In this document: positions 20,888 through 31,750 of the stretch, one piece after another | Position numbering within the stretch: position 1 is the first letter of the stretch | Layout of the letters: every line of letters begins with the position of its first letter | DNA from: Discostella pseudostelligera | Lineage: Eukaryota; Bacillariophyta; Thalassiosirophyceae; Thalassiosirales; Thalassiosiraceae | Direction of reading: 5' to 3' | NCBI GenBank assembly: GCA_036940085.1 | Contig: JALLBK010000031.1 | Coordinates: 1 to 47,030, forward strand | DNA length: 47,030 bases | Translations under genes and position numbers: made by a program | The notes under the pieces: generated by a model | What the model was told of the DNA's origin: nothing | The model's database searches: none | The model's input: only the letters and a program-made list of their open reading frames with translations

Positions 20888-22116
20888 TCACTCTTCCTTC
20901 AACAATCTCTTAATCTCTCCAGACTTTATCATGTCCGCCTCATGCGCTTTCCTCCTCTTCTCTGCCACAGCCTCCGTCTCCAACCGATCCCTCTGCAATC
21001 TCAAAAGCAGTTCCGCACGACTTTCTCTCATTTGATCCACACGTGCCTGAACCTCCTCCTCGGTAATAAACTTGCCACTTCGATCCATGTACTCCTTAAA
21101 TCCCATCAATGTCAATAACATGGTGATGACGGCAAATTGTCCAAAGACGCGAGTGTGCATGACTTTCATTTGGAATTGGAGATGTTGTTGACCTTCGCGA
21201 CCTTTGAAGATGTAGAGTATGGTGGGCACTGAATTCGGCAACGACCAAATAAAATGATTAGTTTCTCATTACACAAAGCATGATTGCTACAACCAAACGA
21301 CGGACTGCAATGTAACGATAGGAAGAAAAATCTTACCTCCAATACCCGCTAGAATCTTAAACGGATTCTCTTGCCAAAAGTTGGCTATCTCATGATGCAA
21401 TCCTAGGGAGTTACCAGGCACCACCCTCACCCCGGAGTTAACCACACTCTCACGAAACTTCTCAACAAGTGCATTCTCCTGTTCATCATCATATCCCCCA
21501 ATATCCCCCATCATACCCGCCTCGGACAATATTTTCTGAGTGGTCATTCGTTGTAATTTCTTTCGATGTTCATCGAGATCATTGTACCTCTGTTGTTGTT
21601 GCTGCTGCTGCGTTTGCTGTTGTTGTGACCATTGCGCCATCTTCTCCGAATGGTCGGCGTGCGATGCCATTTCATGCATTCGATGTACCAGTTTGCTTTC
21701 GGCGGCGGCAGCGAACGCAAAGAGTGGTGGCATGATAACCAAGGCTGTTCGGGAGGACCAGTTGGTGGCCTTTGAAGAAAGATGCATGAATTTGAGGGTG
21801 AGAAGAACATGTGCAGAAATAATATCGATACTGTAGTTGCAGGAGTCATCTCACCTTAACAAACCTTGGACTGAAGTTCATGGCCGCGTACACTGTGACC
21901 CAGACGCAAAGAAAGCAAATGAACAAGCAATAAAGAAAAAAACATGAGATGAGATGAGAAAGGCAATGCTCATTCTGAACAGAGAGGGAATATCTCCGTA
22001 GTAGGCTTACCCGCGAGCGCCGACGGAATCATGACCAATCCACCGCTCGCAAATCCCTCCTTCATTGCCATCCAGACGGTTTCATCGGATTTATTTTGGG
22101 GTGTTAGAGACGGCAT
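20888..22116 (-). CDS. HIG1-domain mitochondrial inner-membrane protein (Rcf1/Rcf2-like)
   Basis: Four exons, 22116-22011, 21892-21855 (38 nt), 21769-21337 and 21228-20888, separated by introns of 118, 85 and 108 nt, all GT-AG with phases that fit; product 305 aa. The N-terminal half has two hydrophobic helices (GLVMIPSALAVYAAMNF and ALVIMPPLFAFAAAA). A Gln-rich tract with seven consecutive Gln follows. The C-terminal half is a HIG1 domain: NPFKILAGIGVPTILYIF, then MHTRVFGQFAVITMLLTLMG, which keeps the H-x-R-x3-Q core of the family motif. A charged coiled-coil tail ends the protein. Yeast Rcf1 and Rcf2 support the cytochrome c oxidase/bc1 supercomplex; Rcf2 also pairs an N-terminal membrane region with a C-terminal HIG1 domain. 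Assignment to Rcf2 rather than another HIG1 protein is tentative. Confidence 0.8.
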
Positions 22117-22368
22117 ATTGACAATTGATATTATGGATACAACTCTCCCTCTGAATTTGTCCACTTTATTGGTGTGGAGAGCCTATCGCCTATCGCGTGT
22201 CGATGATTCGGATTTTGGCTTGGATGTGTTCTCTTTTGTTGCTGCGTTGGCTGCGCGGCATCGGATTTTGGTTTTGGATTCGGGACTTTTCGGACAAACG
22301 ACGATCTAATGAGACGGATCCACGTGGAGTCGTAATTTCGGGCCATGCCAATGGCGCAATAGGGCGCA

Positions 22369-24646
22369 ATGCTCTATGCTCTACTAGCGATATGGATATC
22401 TATTGTCTCTTTACCATTCAATTGCGAGTCATTTAATACGGCACCCAAGATGTCGTCCATGAGAGATCAGTTGGTCAATAATGCATCCTCGTCTCGTCGC
22501 GATGTCATTGTTCTTGATGGTGATGGTGACGATGATAGCAGCATTGATGTCGATGACGATGTCGCATTTGTCGGCACCTCGCAACCTCCTCCGGCAGCAG
22601 CAGCGGCAGCGGTAGGGTCCATATCAGTGCCGTCTCAAGCAACAACTGCACGACGACGAGGAAGCACAACACCGCAGTTGTTCACACCATTTTATTTGTA
22701 CGCGTCGAGGGCATCAACTACTACCACCTCATATTCGTACCTTCAGACAAATGATGGCGGGAAGTCAACCAAATATTTCCGAACATTACGACAAATGATT
22801 GGGTTTGATAACGACGATATGACAAGAAGAAAGAAGAGGAAATATCAATGGCTAGCAATCTTCAATTTCCTGGTCGATTTTTCCTATCTGACCAAAAATT
22901 TAATGCCCGATCTACTGCAATTCCATAGAATCATTGTATTCTACGGCACAAACACTGACCAGGAAGATGAAGCTAATATGAATCGATGGAGGCAACTAAT
23001 CGTCGGGACTGACAGTACTGTGGAATTCATCAGCCTCATACCATCCGATCCACCACGTTCAAAGACCAATCCTCTACCAATAAAAATACCCTACGGTGTG
23101 CACCACACCAAAATGTTTTTGATGGGATATCGTGACGAAACAGAATCGAGAGATTATTGTCGAGTTGTGGTACATACAGCCAATTTAATCCAGGGAGATA
23201 TCGAATACAAAATGCAGGGTGCATACTGTCAAGATTTTCCGTTGAAACCAAAGACTGGCAATCGGGTGCACCAGTTAGTAAATCCATACAAGAAACAACG
23301 TGTCGAGAACCAAATCGAGGGGAAGAGTAGTAATAGTGGTTGGCCATTTGACGATGAGGAAGAAAACTGTCAATTTGAGGAGGATTTGATCACTTACCTT
23401 GAAAGCTATCGATATCTAACGCGTCAAACATGGTGCACTGCATCATCGTCGTCCTCCACGTCACCCGCAGCATCGACGAACGATGGTTACTTGAGCGACA
23501 AACCCATGTCATGGCTTCAGCTCATTCGACAATATGATTACTCAACCGCCTATGCAATATTGATACCATCTGTACCCGGACGGCATCGGCGTAATGTGTA
23601 TGACAACTTTGGATATTTGAAGTTACGACAAGCCATCATACTGTCGACTTCTCCTCAGAAGCAGAATGGGAAACGGACCACTCCGCCAGCGCCACTCATC
23701 TGCCAGATATCATCCATCGGTTCACTGAATGTGAAATGGCTAGACCAATTCTTATCAGCGATTGACTCTTCATCAACACATGAATTAGATCCAGAACATG
23801 ACATTTCGTCAAGCGGGGAAGGCGGAAAGAAGTCTGTCCACACCGACAAGCAGCGGCCACTCTCGTCCAGGCTGAAAATCGTCTGGCCAACAATGGAGGA
23901 GATACGCACGAGCATTGAAGGATATAGTGGTGGTGGAGTAAGTGTGAACGCGAACTCTATTACATTACGTCGTCAGAAATACGCTACCACTACTTATCAT
24001 CTTACACATTTGACCATTGCCAAAGTCCGTGCCAGGGACAATTGCAAACGTATCCAAAGACTTTCTATCTCCTCTCTTCCACCGGTGGTCGCTTCGACGT
24101 AATCCTGGTGGCGCGAGGATCAAACAAATGAATGGTAACATGGATCCATTGAACACTGCACGCCATGTCCCACACATAAAAATGATCATCCAACCTTCAT
24201 CTACGAATGTTGACGACGATGATGAAATAGAGTGGCTTGTGTTGACAAGTCACAATTTATCCATTGCTGCATGGGGACAACTTCAAAAGAGTAGTGCGGA
24301 TGGAAATATTCGGATTGATGACGAGAAGGTTCTATTCATTCGTAGTTGGGAACTTGGTGTTTTTATTTCGCCTGCTACCCTGATGGCTGGTGGTCACGCC
24401 TCCGCGGGCAATAAACTTCGCATGCATCCGTTTCGTGGTATTTCTGACTCCTCTCCCGATGCCATAATCAATGTCGACAGCGATGATGATGACGACGATG
24501 GCGGCAATGAGTGCAAAAAGTCGAACGTTGTCCTCGTTCCAATACCATTTGACTTGAACCCAGATCCCTACAACAACGACGATGTTGCCTGGGCACGTGA
24601 TCGTAGTTGCTCGATTCCGGATGCATTTGGATGCATCATGCGCTGA
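22369..24646 (+). CDS. TDP1: tyrosyl-DNA phosphodiesterase 1
   Basis: Two exons, 22369-23937 and 24026-24646, with an 88-nt phase-0 intron; 729 aa from the first ATG. The splice yields EGYSGGGSVPGTIANVSKDF then FHRWS, which matches the human TDP1 block around EGYPAGGSLPYS. TDP1 removes topoisomerase I peptides from DNA 3' ends through two HKN half-sites. The first is VHHTKMFLM with H246, K248 and N272 (HTANLI). The second is PHIKMIIQPS with H573 and K575, then TSHNLSIAAWG with N600. FIRSWELGVFI also matches the family. All catalytic residues are present. Residues about 29-100 are acidic, Ser/Ala-rich and disordered. The first 27 residues are hydrophobic and could be a targeting peptide; the alternative start at 22450 (MSSMRDQ) removes them. 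CCACGTGG lies at about 22321, upstream. It is convergent with the MerC-type gene. Confidence 0.9.
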
Positions 24647-24785
24647 TAAGAGCCTCCAAATGATGGCCTCATTTGCAGGATTTTTCCGAGGGCAAGGTTG
24701 CACTGGCGAGGATTTGGAACGCATTACAACAGCATTACAGTATTTAGTCATTATCTACATAAATCGATCGGTCTTCCACCCGTCT

Positions 24786-26333
24786 CTAACGCCGCCGCCC
24801 TGAACTCTGTTTCCACTGAAAGAAATTCTCTCCTTCCCTCCTATTGGAGGAGGCGCCTAATGCACTCCCGGCACCGTATGATGGTCCACAGTCACTGCAA
24901 CCACACACGAACACAGCCCCAGCTACTCTACCATCCTCTCCACTTTTATCTCCACCACCCCAAGCATCGGAGAATGCACTCGCTGCACATCCTCTCGCAC
25001 TACTACTGCTCTTCTTGGCTTTCTCCATGTATTTCTTACCAGCATAATTACTTCCAAGTAAGAAAACACATCCCATTGTATTCGTGAGACGATGGACCAA
25101 CCCTTCCGCTCCTCCGCCGACAATGGGAGGACACGTATGTGCCATCATGGATGTAGCAGCTCCAACCATGGCACCACATGCATCATGTGCATGATGGTGA
25201 TGAAGGTGAGCAACCTCAATGCCTAGTGAACCACCCACTAAGCCCATGACATTGGAATTGGTAATAAATATCAAGACCAATCCCACTAATGAAAAGATAC
25301 TAAACTTCCATTCACCATGCCCATAATAATAATTGATGATGGAGGTTACTATCCCCATGGGTATCACAAAGTAAAGTGCAATACCATGAGACAATGTCGG
25401 TAAGTAGGTCCAGATTGCATTCATCATGCCACTCCCAGCTCCAGCAGCAGCACCAGCACCGATGACATTACCACCAACAACTCCCGCGCCCCATGACAAT
25501 GCCGGCATAACGACAGAAAATAGTGGTAGTAGTGTACAATCTAGTATGCATAGGAAGGATGCAATGTTGGATACATTCACAAGACGTTCTTTCCAAGTAG
25601 TAGTAGTGATTGGGTTTGCACTGTTGCTTTCGTTACTAAATGTCGTCGACGACGACGATGCTGCTAATTCTGATGATGCTGGAAACATTGCCGACGAAGA
25701 GGGTCCCAATATTTTTGGTGCGATGGCATTATTGTCCCGTCGTCTATTGTTTGATTTGGGCGATGTGAAGGCTCGTGTGGATGGGAGGAGATTGTCGAAT
25801 ATGGCATCATTTTTGGCATTGTTGCGTGCAAATGAGGTATCGAGACGAGCAGATGTTGATGATGATAATGATATGTCATCGTCGAACGATGTAATTTCAG
25901 AAGTAGGGCTAATTGACATTGGAATTGGTGTTACTGTTGCTGCATCCGCACTATTCGTCGTTGTTGTTGTACTCTCATCGAAATGTTCATCAAACGTCAT
26001 CAGCAACGGATGGTGGTGACGATTGCTCCGTCGGGTGGACGATACTCGTGCTAGTACTGACTGCGATCGATGAGGCACGATCCCAGCCATCTTGAATTGA
26101 TGATGATGCATCGTCGTCGGGAGGGGCGACAAGTAGGCGCAAGCTACGGGTGGCGACATCATTGTTCGTCGGGGAGCGGCAAGGAGGCAGGTAGTGGTGG
26201 CGGCCGCGCATAGAATCGCAAGACGACCGTCGTTGCCATGACCGATACCGATATCACGGCGACTACGACGACGACCGCTGCCGCCGCTACTGCCGCTGCT
26301 GCCGCCACTGCTATTCGATGGGCGATGCATCAT
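24786..26333 (-). CDS. MerC-domain membrane protein with His-rich loop and CxCxxC tail
   Basis: An intronless 515-aa frame. The first 230 residues are Ser/Thr/Arg-rich and disordered, with a hydrophobic patch near 38-53. The MerC-like part follows: LVNVSNIASFLCILDCTLLPLFSVVMP, with C262 and C266, then three further hydrophobic helices (about residues 310-400). Bacterial MerC carries mercury inward using paired cysteines; eukaryotic relatives are poorly known and may move other metals. A HLHHHHAHDAC cluster lies after the fourth helix, and VCGCSDC (C477, C479, C482) near the C-terminus could bind a metal. The Asp in CILDC stands where bacterial proteins often have other residues, so the transported ion cannot be read from the sequence. 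It is divergent from the ferredoxin fusion, 386 bp away. Confidence 0.72.
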   Translation of the reverse strand: MMHRPSNSSGGSSGSSGGSGRRRSRRDIGIGHGNDGRLAILCAAATTTCLLAAPRRTMMSPPVACAYLSPLPTTMHHHQFKMAGIVPHRSQSVLARVSSTRRSNRHHHPLLMTFDEHFDESTTTTTNSADAATVTPIPMSISPTSEITSFDDDISLSSSTSARLDTSFARNNAKNDAIFDNLLPSTRAFTSPKSNNRRRDNNAIAPKILGPSSSAMFPASSELAASSSSTTFSNESNSANPITTTTWKERLVNVSNIASFLCILDCTLLPLFSVVMPALSWGAGVVGGNVIGAGAAAGAGSGMMNAIWTYLPTLSHGIALYFVIPMGIVTSIINYYYGHGEWKFSIFSLVGLVLIFITNSNVMGLVGGSLGIEVAHLHHHHAHDACGAMVGAATSMMAHTCPPIVGGGAEGLVHRLTNTMGCVFLLGSNYAGKKYMEKAKKSSSSARGCAASAFSDAWGGGDKSGEDGRVAGAVFVCGCSDCGPSYGAGSALGASSNRREGENFFQWKQSSGRRR

Positions 26334-26719
26334 GGTTACTACGATATATCGGACCGATGATTTGGTTCTTTTGCTTTTGCCCTTTTGCCAAGCGAGCGGC
26401 GGACGGCGGAATTTGGAATTTTGGATTTCATGGCGGCGGAGAGAAAAAAGAAAAAGGGCTCCAATTCTGACGTTTTAGCGATCGGAATTGAGACTGATTC
26501 GCTGAAAACACGTCACGCACATCTGATGTCATACCTTAAGTATCTTCTGACGTCATCAAGCCCTCTCGCTCATCGCTCACGCATCGACGAAGATCGACGC
26601 GAGAGATCGACGATGACGATGACGCCCGCCGACGGACCTACGCCGACCGACGACGGCAGCGACGATTCATTTCATCCATATACCCGACAATCAAAGCACC
26701 CAGAAATCACTGCAACAAT
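26334..26719. promoter_or_regulatory. divergent promoter region, MerC-type and ferredoxin-fusion genes
   Basis: This is the gap between two divergent starts. It contains GAC-rich sequence with CGACG repeats (about 26580-26670) and two TGACGT half-sites near 26473 and 26548. An open frame crosses it on the plus strand but is compositionally simple and ends at the next gene's start, so I read it as non-coding. Confidence 0.5.
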
Positions 26720-27658
26720 ATGAAAATATCTACGCCAATGGTAACATCTTCAGCCGTCGTCATTGTCGCGATGACGGCGCTATTATCGATGACTTGCCCA
26801 GCTCAATCATTCGTCGTACAGCCAATGACGACAACAACTACGGGGGCCGCATCGACACCGGTTGCGCCAGCAGTGGCTCTTTCCTCGCCAAGAGGTGGTG
26901 ATAGGCGACACAATAATTCATTGACAAAATCCTACACTTCATCCTGTCTATCCGCGGCATCGGATGTCACTGCACAATCTACCACCAACACTCTAACACT
27001 CACGCTCGAGAAACCACTTGGTCTCATTTTGGAAGAGGTCGAATCCACCACCTCCTCTACCGCTGGTGTCATTGTCACCCAAGTCAATGAGAATGGATCC
27101 GCCTACACATCGTCCTACAGAGATTCATTACCACAAATGAAAATTAAGTCTGTTATGGGAAAAGATGTTACTGCATTTACTTTGGAGGAGGTGATGGATG
27201 TGATTATTGGTGCACCTTCTCCGGTGGATATTGAGTTTATCTCATTATATTCATCATCATCAGCTTCGGTGGAAATGAATGAGACTACCACTCCCGATAC
27301 CACCTCTCCAAAGTATGAAGTGGGTACACCCGTTACAATAACAGTCCAACAACCGTCCGAAACGCGCAAACCCGAAATCACTATCGAAGCCAAGGTCGGT
27401 GACAATTTACGCAAGACATTACTTGCCAATCCAGACATTGAATTATACCGTGGACTAAAGAAGAAGTTTGGGAATTGTGGTGGAGGTGGCCAATGTGGAT
27501 TTTGTGCCGTAGAGGTCATTGATATGGAAGAAGAAGGGAAAGTGTGGGGTGAACGGAGTGACTATGAGGCGACGAAAATTGGAAAGAATGGCAACGAGAA
27601 GACACGTTTGGCATGTTTGAATAACATTGCTGGTCCTGCGATTGTAAAGACATTGTAA
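26720..27658 (+). CDS. plastid-targeted PDZ-like + 2Fe-2S ferredoxin fusion protein
   Basis: An intronless 312-aa frame. The signal peptide (about residues 9-31) ends at CPAQSFVV, where Phe follows the likely cleavage site, and a Thr/Ser-rich transit peptide follows. Residues about 92-180 resemble a PDZ domain: LEKPLGLILEE, GVIVTQVNENGSA, IKSVMGKDVTAFTLEEVMDVI and PVDIEFI. Residues about 200-312 are a ferredoxin-type domain with C253-x5-C259-x2-C262 in NCGGGGQCGFC and C299 in RLACLN. The last part resembles plastid 2Fe-2S proteins such as PnsB3 of the NDH complex, but diatoms are not thought to have that complex, so another partner is likely. The PDZ portion is assigned by pattern only. The gene ends 36 bp from the NSF-like gene's stop. 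Confidence 0.75.
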   Translation: MKISTPMVTSSAVVIVAMTALLSMTCPAQSFVVQPMTTTTTGAASTPVAPAVALSSPRGGDRRHNNSLTKSYTSSCLSAASDVTAQSTTNTLTLTLEKPLGLILEEVESTTSSTAGVIVTQVNENGSAYTSSYRDSLPQMKIKSVMGKDVTAFTLEEVMDVIIGAPSPVDIEFISLYSSSSASVEMNETTTPDTTSPKYEVGTPVTITVQQPSETRKPEITIEAKVGDNLRKTLLANPDIELYRGLKKKFGNCGGGGQCGFCAVEVIDMEEEGKVWGERSDYEATKIGKNGNEKTRLACLNNIAGPAIVKTL

Positions 27659-27694
27659 TTAGTGGGAACAACACAACTTTCTAATAGCATTTGT

Positions 27695-30344
27695 TCATGA
27701 TTCCTTGTCCATTGCAGCATTGTCCGTGGTCTTTGCACTATTTGCGTCTGAGGAAGACGATGCCGAATAATCGTCTACCCCTCTCGAGCTCTCAAAGACA
27801 TCTTCAATAGCTTTCTCAAAGTCTTCTTGTGTTATTACACAATCCGATATGGAGTTTCTCATCTCGCTCTCCTCCTCAACTTCAATTGCCGAATCATTGG
27901 CAAGATGTCCAGCAAAATCAGTAACCGCCCGCTCTAATGCACGAGATGCCGCCGCCCTAGCAACTCCTGCCAAGGATGCACCCGACATGCCATCACATTC
28001 GACAGCAATGATATTCAGTAGTTCATCGTAGGTGGGTACGTCTTGCACCTCTTCTTCTCCCATGTTCTATGCAAGTAAACATTTATGAAGATGAGGAAAA
28101 CAAACGTCGATGAACACTGCAAACCCAGAGCACTGTACAATTCAGAGTCAAACTTACTCGCAGCACATTCCACGCGGCAGTACCATGCGGTGCATCCTTC
28201 ACTAACACTCGACCATTCCTTGCCATGCTATCCGTGTGGACACGAAGAATTTCGATTCGCTGTTCGGTAGTGCGTGGTTTGGGCACTTCTATCTGAACCT
28301 CGAACCGGCCAGGTCTCATCCTGATTTTCATTTAAGAACATAAACCAACAACATTTGGTTGAAACCAATTAGCGAACATGAAGTCAATTATAAGTTTGAT
28401 CGATAGGCTGTGGAGACCTCGAGAGAACTCACAATGCTGTGTCAATCAATGAGGGTTTATTTGTCAACCCAATTAAGAGAGTAGGAACACCCGACACATC
28501 CACTCCATCCATTTTCGCCAGCAGTCTGATGTATAGGGTCAGAGTGGAGAGTGGATGCAAATGAGAGATGCACGAGGTTTTTAGCTAAATTTGATAACTG
28601 GAAATAGTGTGTGTAGCAACTTACTGATTCACCACCGAGTCTCGAGCTACACCAGCATCTCCCTGATCACCCTTGCCTCCTGAACCACCTCTTCTTCGTG
28701 CAATGGCATCGAATTCTGTTTCCGTTTAATCATTCATTTCGATGGAAGTAGGACGAGAGATACACAATGAAGTGGTTAGACACGAGCCAAAAGAGATGTG
28801 CATTCATTTCATACGAGAACTTTGGTCTCACCATCCAGCACAATCACATGCAACGCCTGCTTCGACAACGCATCTCCATAATTCTTCTTATACTCATGAT
28901 AAATCTCCGGTGGATTATCAAACAACTCTCGTAAATTCTTCTCGCTCGATCCTACAAACTTATCCATAATCTCTGGACCACTAACAATAGTAATGGGTCT
29001 AGCTGGGGATAGGATGTCACCAAGCTTGCGTGCTAATAAAGTTTTACCACATCCTGGATCACCGTACAACAATAAACCACGAACGGGACGTATGCCAAGC
29101 TGGGATAGTAGTGAGGGTGGTGCCGCTAGGGGTATCCAGACACGACGGCGTATACGAGATAGGACATCGTCGAGACCACCCACTCCGAGGACAGAACCGA
29201 GGAAGGCATCTCCCGATCCAGCACGTGCGATAAGTTCTGAGGATTTGGCAGATGCGATGGAGTTGTAGTCAGTCACTGTTCTTTTCATATTGTCGCGTTC
29301 AGAGAATGTACTAGGATCGGTATTGTCGGATGAAATATCGGACGTGATTGATGATGATGATGATGATGATGATGTTATTGTTGATGACGGAGATGATGAA
29401 CCCAAATCAGCACCATTCATTGTATCATGCAATGATTTTTTATCCTCTGCAAACGAAGATAACTGTTCCAGTCCGTTTTTTGCAATATCCGGATCATTTA
29501 GAAGGGTAGTGGTAGGAGCATTATCCTTCATTTTGTTCATGAATTCAGATTTCTCCTTGTGTTTGCGCTCCCATTCAAGACGTTTGTTAACCTCTATCTC
29601 CCTTTGCTTCTCCTCCTCTGTAGGCAAAGGTGATGTAATCATGGCTCCCATGGGTTTTACAATCTTATGTGTATGTAGTTCTTCATCTTCCAACTGTTGA
29701 TCCACAGCTGGGACATGTTCCGTGGGCGGTAATGGAGGCGGCATCTCCATGGGCATACCCGATCGTCTTACCATCCGTTCAGCTTTACGAATTAGTTCCT
29801 TGTCCATGGATAGACGAATGATTTGTTGCAATATATTGTAGGCTCGTCTTCGTGTGGCCATGGATCCTGACACAATGTATTTATCGAGAAGGGATTCGAG
29901 GGTGGTGAGTAACCCATGGATGTACTTTGTGTTGCTTTGTTCCGTCTTTGATTGGACATTATTGTTTTCATTATGGACCTCCTCCAACAACTGATCCTCA
30001 GCCTCGGCCTCAGCCTCAGCATGATCATTCTCAAGGCCATCAACGGAATTGATAATGCTCTCGGACAGCGAGCCTGATTGTTTCCGGTTGTCGATCATTT
30101 CCGCCTGTAAACTTGGTTGCACTAATTTTCTGGACGACGACGACGCCGACGCCCACCCTCCCGGTTTCCCTCCCGCCATTCCAATTACAAATGGATGAAC
30201 GCCAACAATGCCGTACTGTTGAATTAGACAACATAGTATTATGATAGATAAAGTTTCTATGAGACGAGGAGGTGATAGATGAGGAAGAGGATGAGGCCAT
30301 CGTCGACAACGACTATGGCGGCGGTGAACCAATACCACGGTCAT
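27695..30344 (-). CDS. NSF/Sec18-like single-AAA ATPase with N-terminal membrane anchor
   Basis: Five exons, 30344-28832, 28715-28625, 28525-28433, 28320-28158 and 28066-27695, with introns of 116, 99, 112 and 91 nt; product 743 aa. All borders are GT-AG and keep phase. The AAA module (about residues 390-690) is closest to NSF D1: GVGGLDDVLSRI, Walker A GDPGCGKT (428-435), Walker B VIVLDEFDAIARRRG with D504 and E505, LTNKPSLID as sensor 1, then MRPGRFEVQIEV with R568 and R571 as likely arginine fingers. NSF normally takes SNARE complexes apart using N, D1 and D2 domains. Here no D2 follows, and the N-terminus is not the usual NSF N domain: a signal-anchor helix at 31-48 is followed by GVHPF, then low-complexity and helical sequence. 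Whether it acts at the ER, plastid envelope or elsewhere is open. Confidence 0.8.
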
Positions 30345-30600
30345 GGTAAAAGAGTGATTATGGTGAGATGTGATGGTGATGGCGACGATGGCGTGATGGT
30401 GATGGGCGCGCGGGTGATAGATGGTGATGACGTGGTTGGCGGGAAAGTTTGGCGGGGAGTTGGATAAAATGGCGGGAAGACAGTTTGGCGAAATCTACAG
30501 AGCCCACAGTTAGTCATTCGCCCATACTTCGATACCGATATCGTACCATGGCGGGCAAATTTCACCTCCCGAAACAAAAACTTAGAAGTTAGTACTCCTA
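30345..30600. promoter_or_regulatory. NSF-like gene promoter with clustered GGCGGGAA sites
   Basis: TTGGCGGGAAAG at 30436, TTTGGCGGGGAG at about 30447, ATGGCGGGAAGA at 30469 and TTTGGCGAAA near 30484 lie within about 60 bp, with GGCGGGCAAA near 30551. These are E2F-like half-sites less than 250 bp upstream of the start at 30344. No second GCCACGTG half is seen here. Confidence 0.5.
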
Positions 30601-31750
30601 GGAATTATTCTAGATACTCAGACAGTTTAACCCATCACCTCCCACCTCCACCACCACCACCACCATTACCACTTCATGCCTTCGAATATCTCTACAGATT
30701 GATAATTATCAGATTGATAATTATCACATCGCAATTGCCAACTCCATCCTCCTCCTCCATTTTCGAATATTATGTGCACTCTCCGTCATCCACAGTTCTT
30801 CTCTGCCGTATTATACTTCCCATCGATTCACCAATATTAATACAGACGCCTATCAAATTACATTTATTGAGACAATGGGAGGAAGTCATATCGGAAGATA
30901 TTGCAAAGATGTTGATTACGAAAATACTGCTTCATGGAGAGATTTGGTAGAAGAGGGTTGCATTTACATGTCGTTTGGGGGGTGGGGGGATGCGACGTCA
31001 TCCGGGGGTGCACATGATGATTTGGCTATTTGACGAATACTTCCTGTTGAAATCATTGTTGTCGACGCCCCATCCCCCCACACACATACAAACTACTCGC
31101 AATCGCAATCCATTGGATAATATCGGGGAGATTTTACTTTGACATGGTTGTTTGGGACTCTAAAGCATCGATTCACCATCATTGATACAGACGCCTATCA
31201 ACTTATATTCATTGAGACAGTATGAGGAAGTCATATAGGATGATTGCAGAGATTTTGATTACGAAAATATAGCTTCATGGAGAAAATTGCGAGCAGAGGG
31301 TTGTATTTCGTTGGGGGAATACGACATCATCCGGGGTGCACGTGATGGTTTGGCTACATGACGAATACTTCCTGGCCACAGTCAGACATCTACTTGTTCA
31401 TCTGTCTACCAATGAAATTATTGTTGTCGATGCCCTATCCCCCCACACATATACAAACTTCGCAATCTCAATCTATAGGATAATATCGTGGTGATTTTTA
31501 TTCGGCATGGTTGTTTGGACTCTAAAGCACACGAGGTTACCACCGCACATGAGCCGCGGATGACAACATCAATGTAAGTTGGTACTATGATCATTGAATG
31601 CCGCATACTGCTTATTGCGTATGTTCACACACGAATGTTCACACATATATCCACGACTTTTATCTACTGACTGTACTCCGATGGTGGCCCGGTATGGCGA
31701 CCTATGCAACATTTTGCTGGTCCCAATGACACTCACTGCACTAATGCTGT
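30601..31750. other. gene-free flank downstream of coiled-coil gene 1
   Basis: I see no gene here. It contains the tandem units at 30821-31529, a 43-base segment starting at 31564 that recurs exactly at 33861, and sequence related to the downstream flank of the second coiled-coil gene. It therefore appears to be part of the duplicated block. Confidence 0.6.
30821..31529. repeat. tandem duplication of a ~350-bp non-coding unit
   Basis: Unit A is 30821-31165 and unit B 31166-31529, head to tail. Both begin CATCGATTCACCA and share ACAGACGCCTATCAA, GGAAGTCATAT, GCTTCATGGAGA, TTTGGCTA, GACGAATACTTCCTG and CATGGTTGTTTGG in the same order. B has a roughly 30-bp insert. A partial third copy lies at about 33674-33858. 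No transposase, terminal inverted repeat or long frame is visible. Confidence 0.85.

Noticed and set aside
20513..21118. 201-codon plus-strand frame with a hydrophobic helix
   Set aside because: It opens at a TTG, its second half lies antisense to the well-supported HIG1 exon, and that part has the Leu/Ser-rich composition expected from a reversed coiled coil.
23938..24025. Apparent frameshift in TDP1
   Set aside because: The break has a GTAAGT donor and an AAG acceptor in phase 0, and the joined protein matches the TDP1 family across the junction, so it is an intron.
26385..26723. 112-codon plus-strand frame before the ferredoxin fusion
   Set aside because: It is rich in Arg/Asp/Ser from CGACG repeats, has no homology I recognise and sits in a short divergent promoter.
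30821..31529. Tandem units as a transposable element
   Set aside because: No transposase, long terminal repeat, terminal inverted repeat or target duplication is visible; the recurrence next to a paralogous gene fits block duplication.
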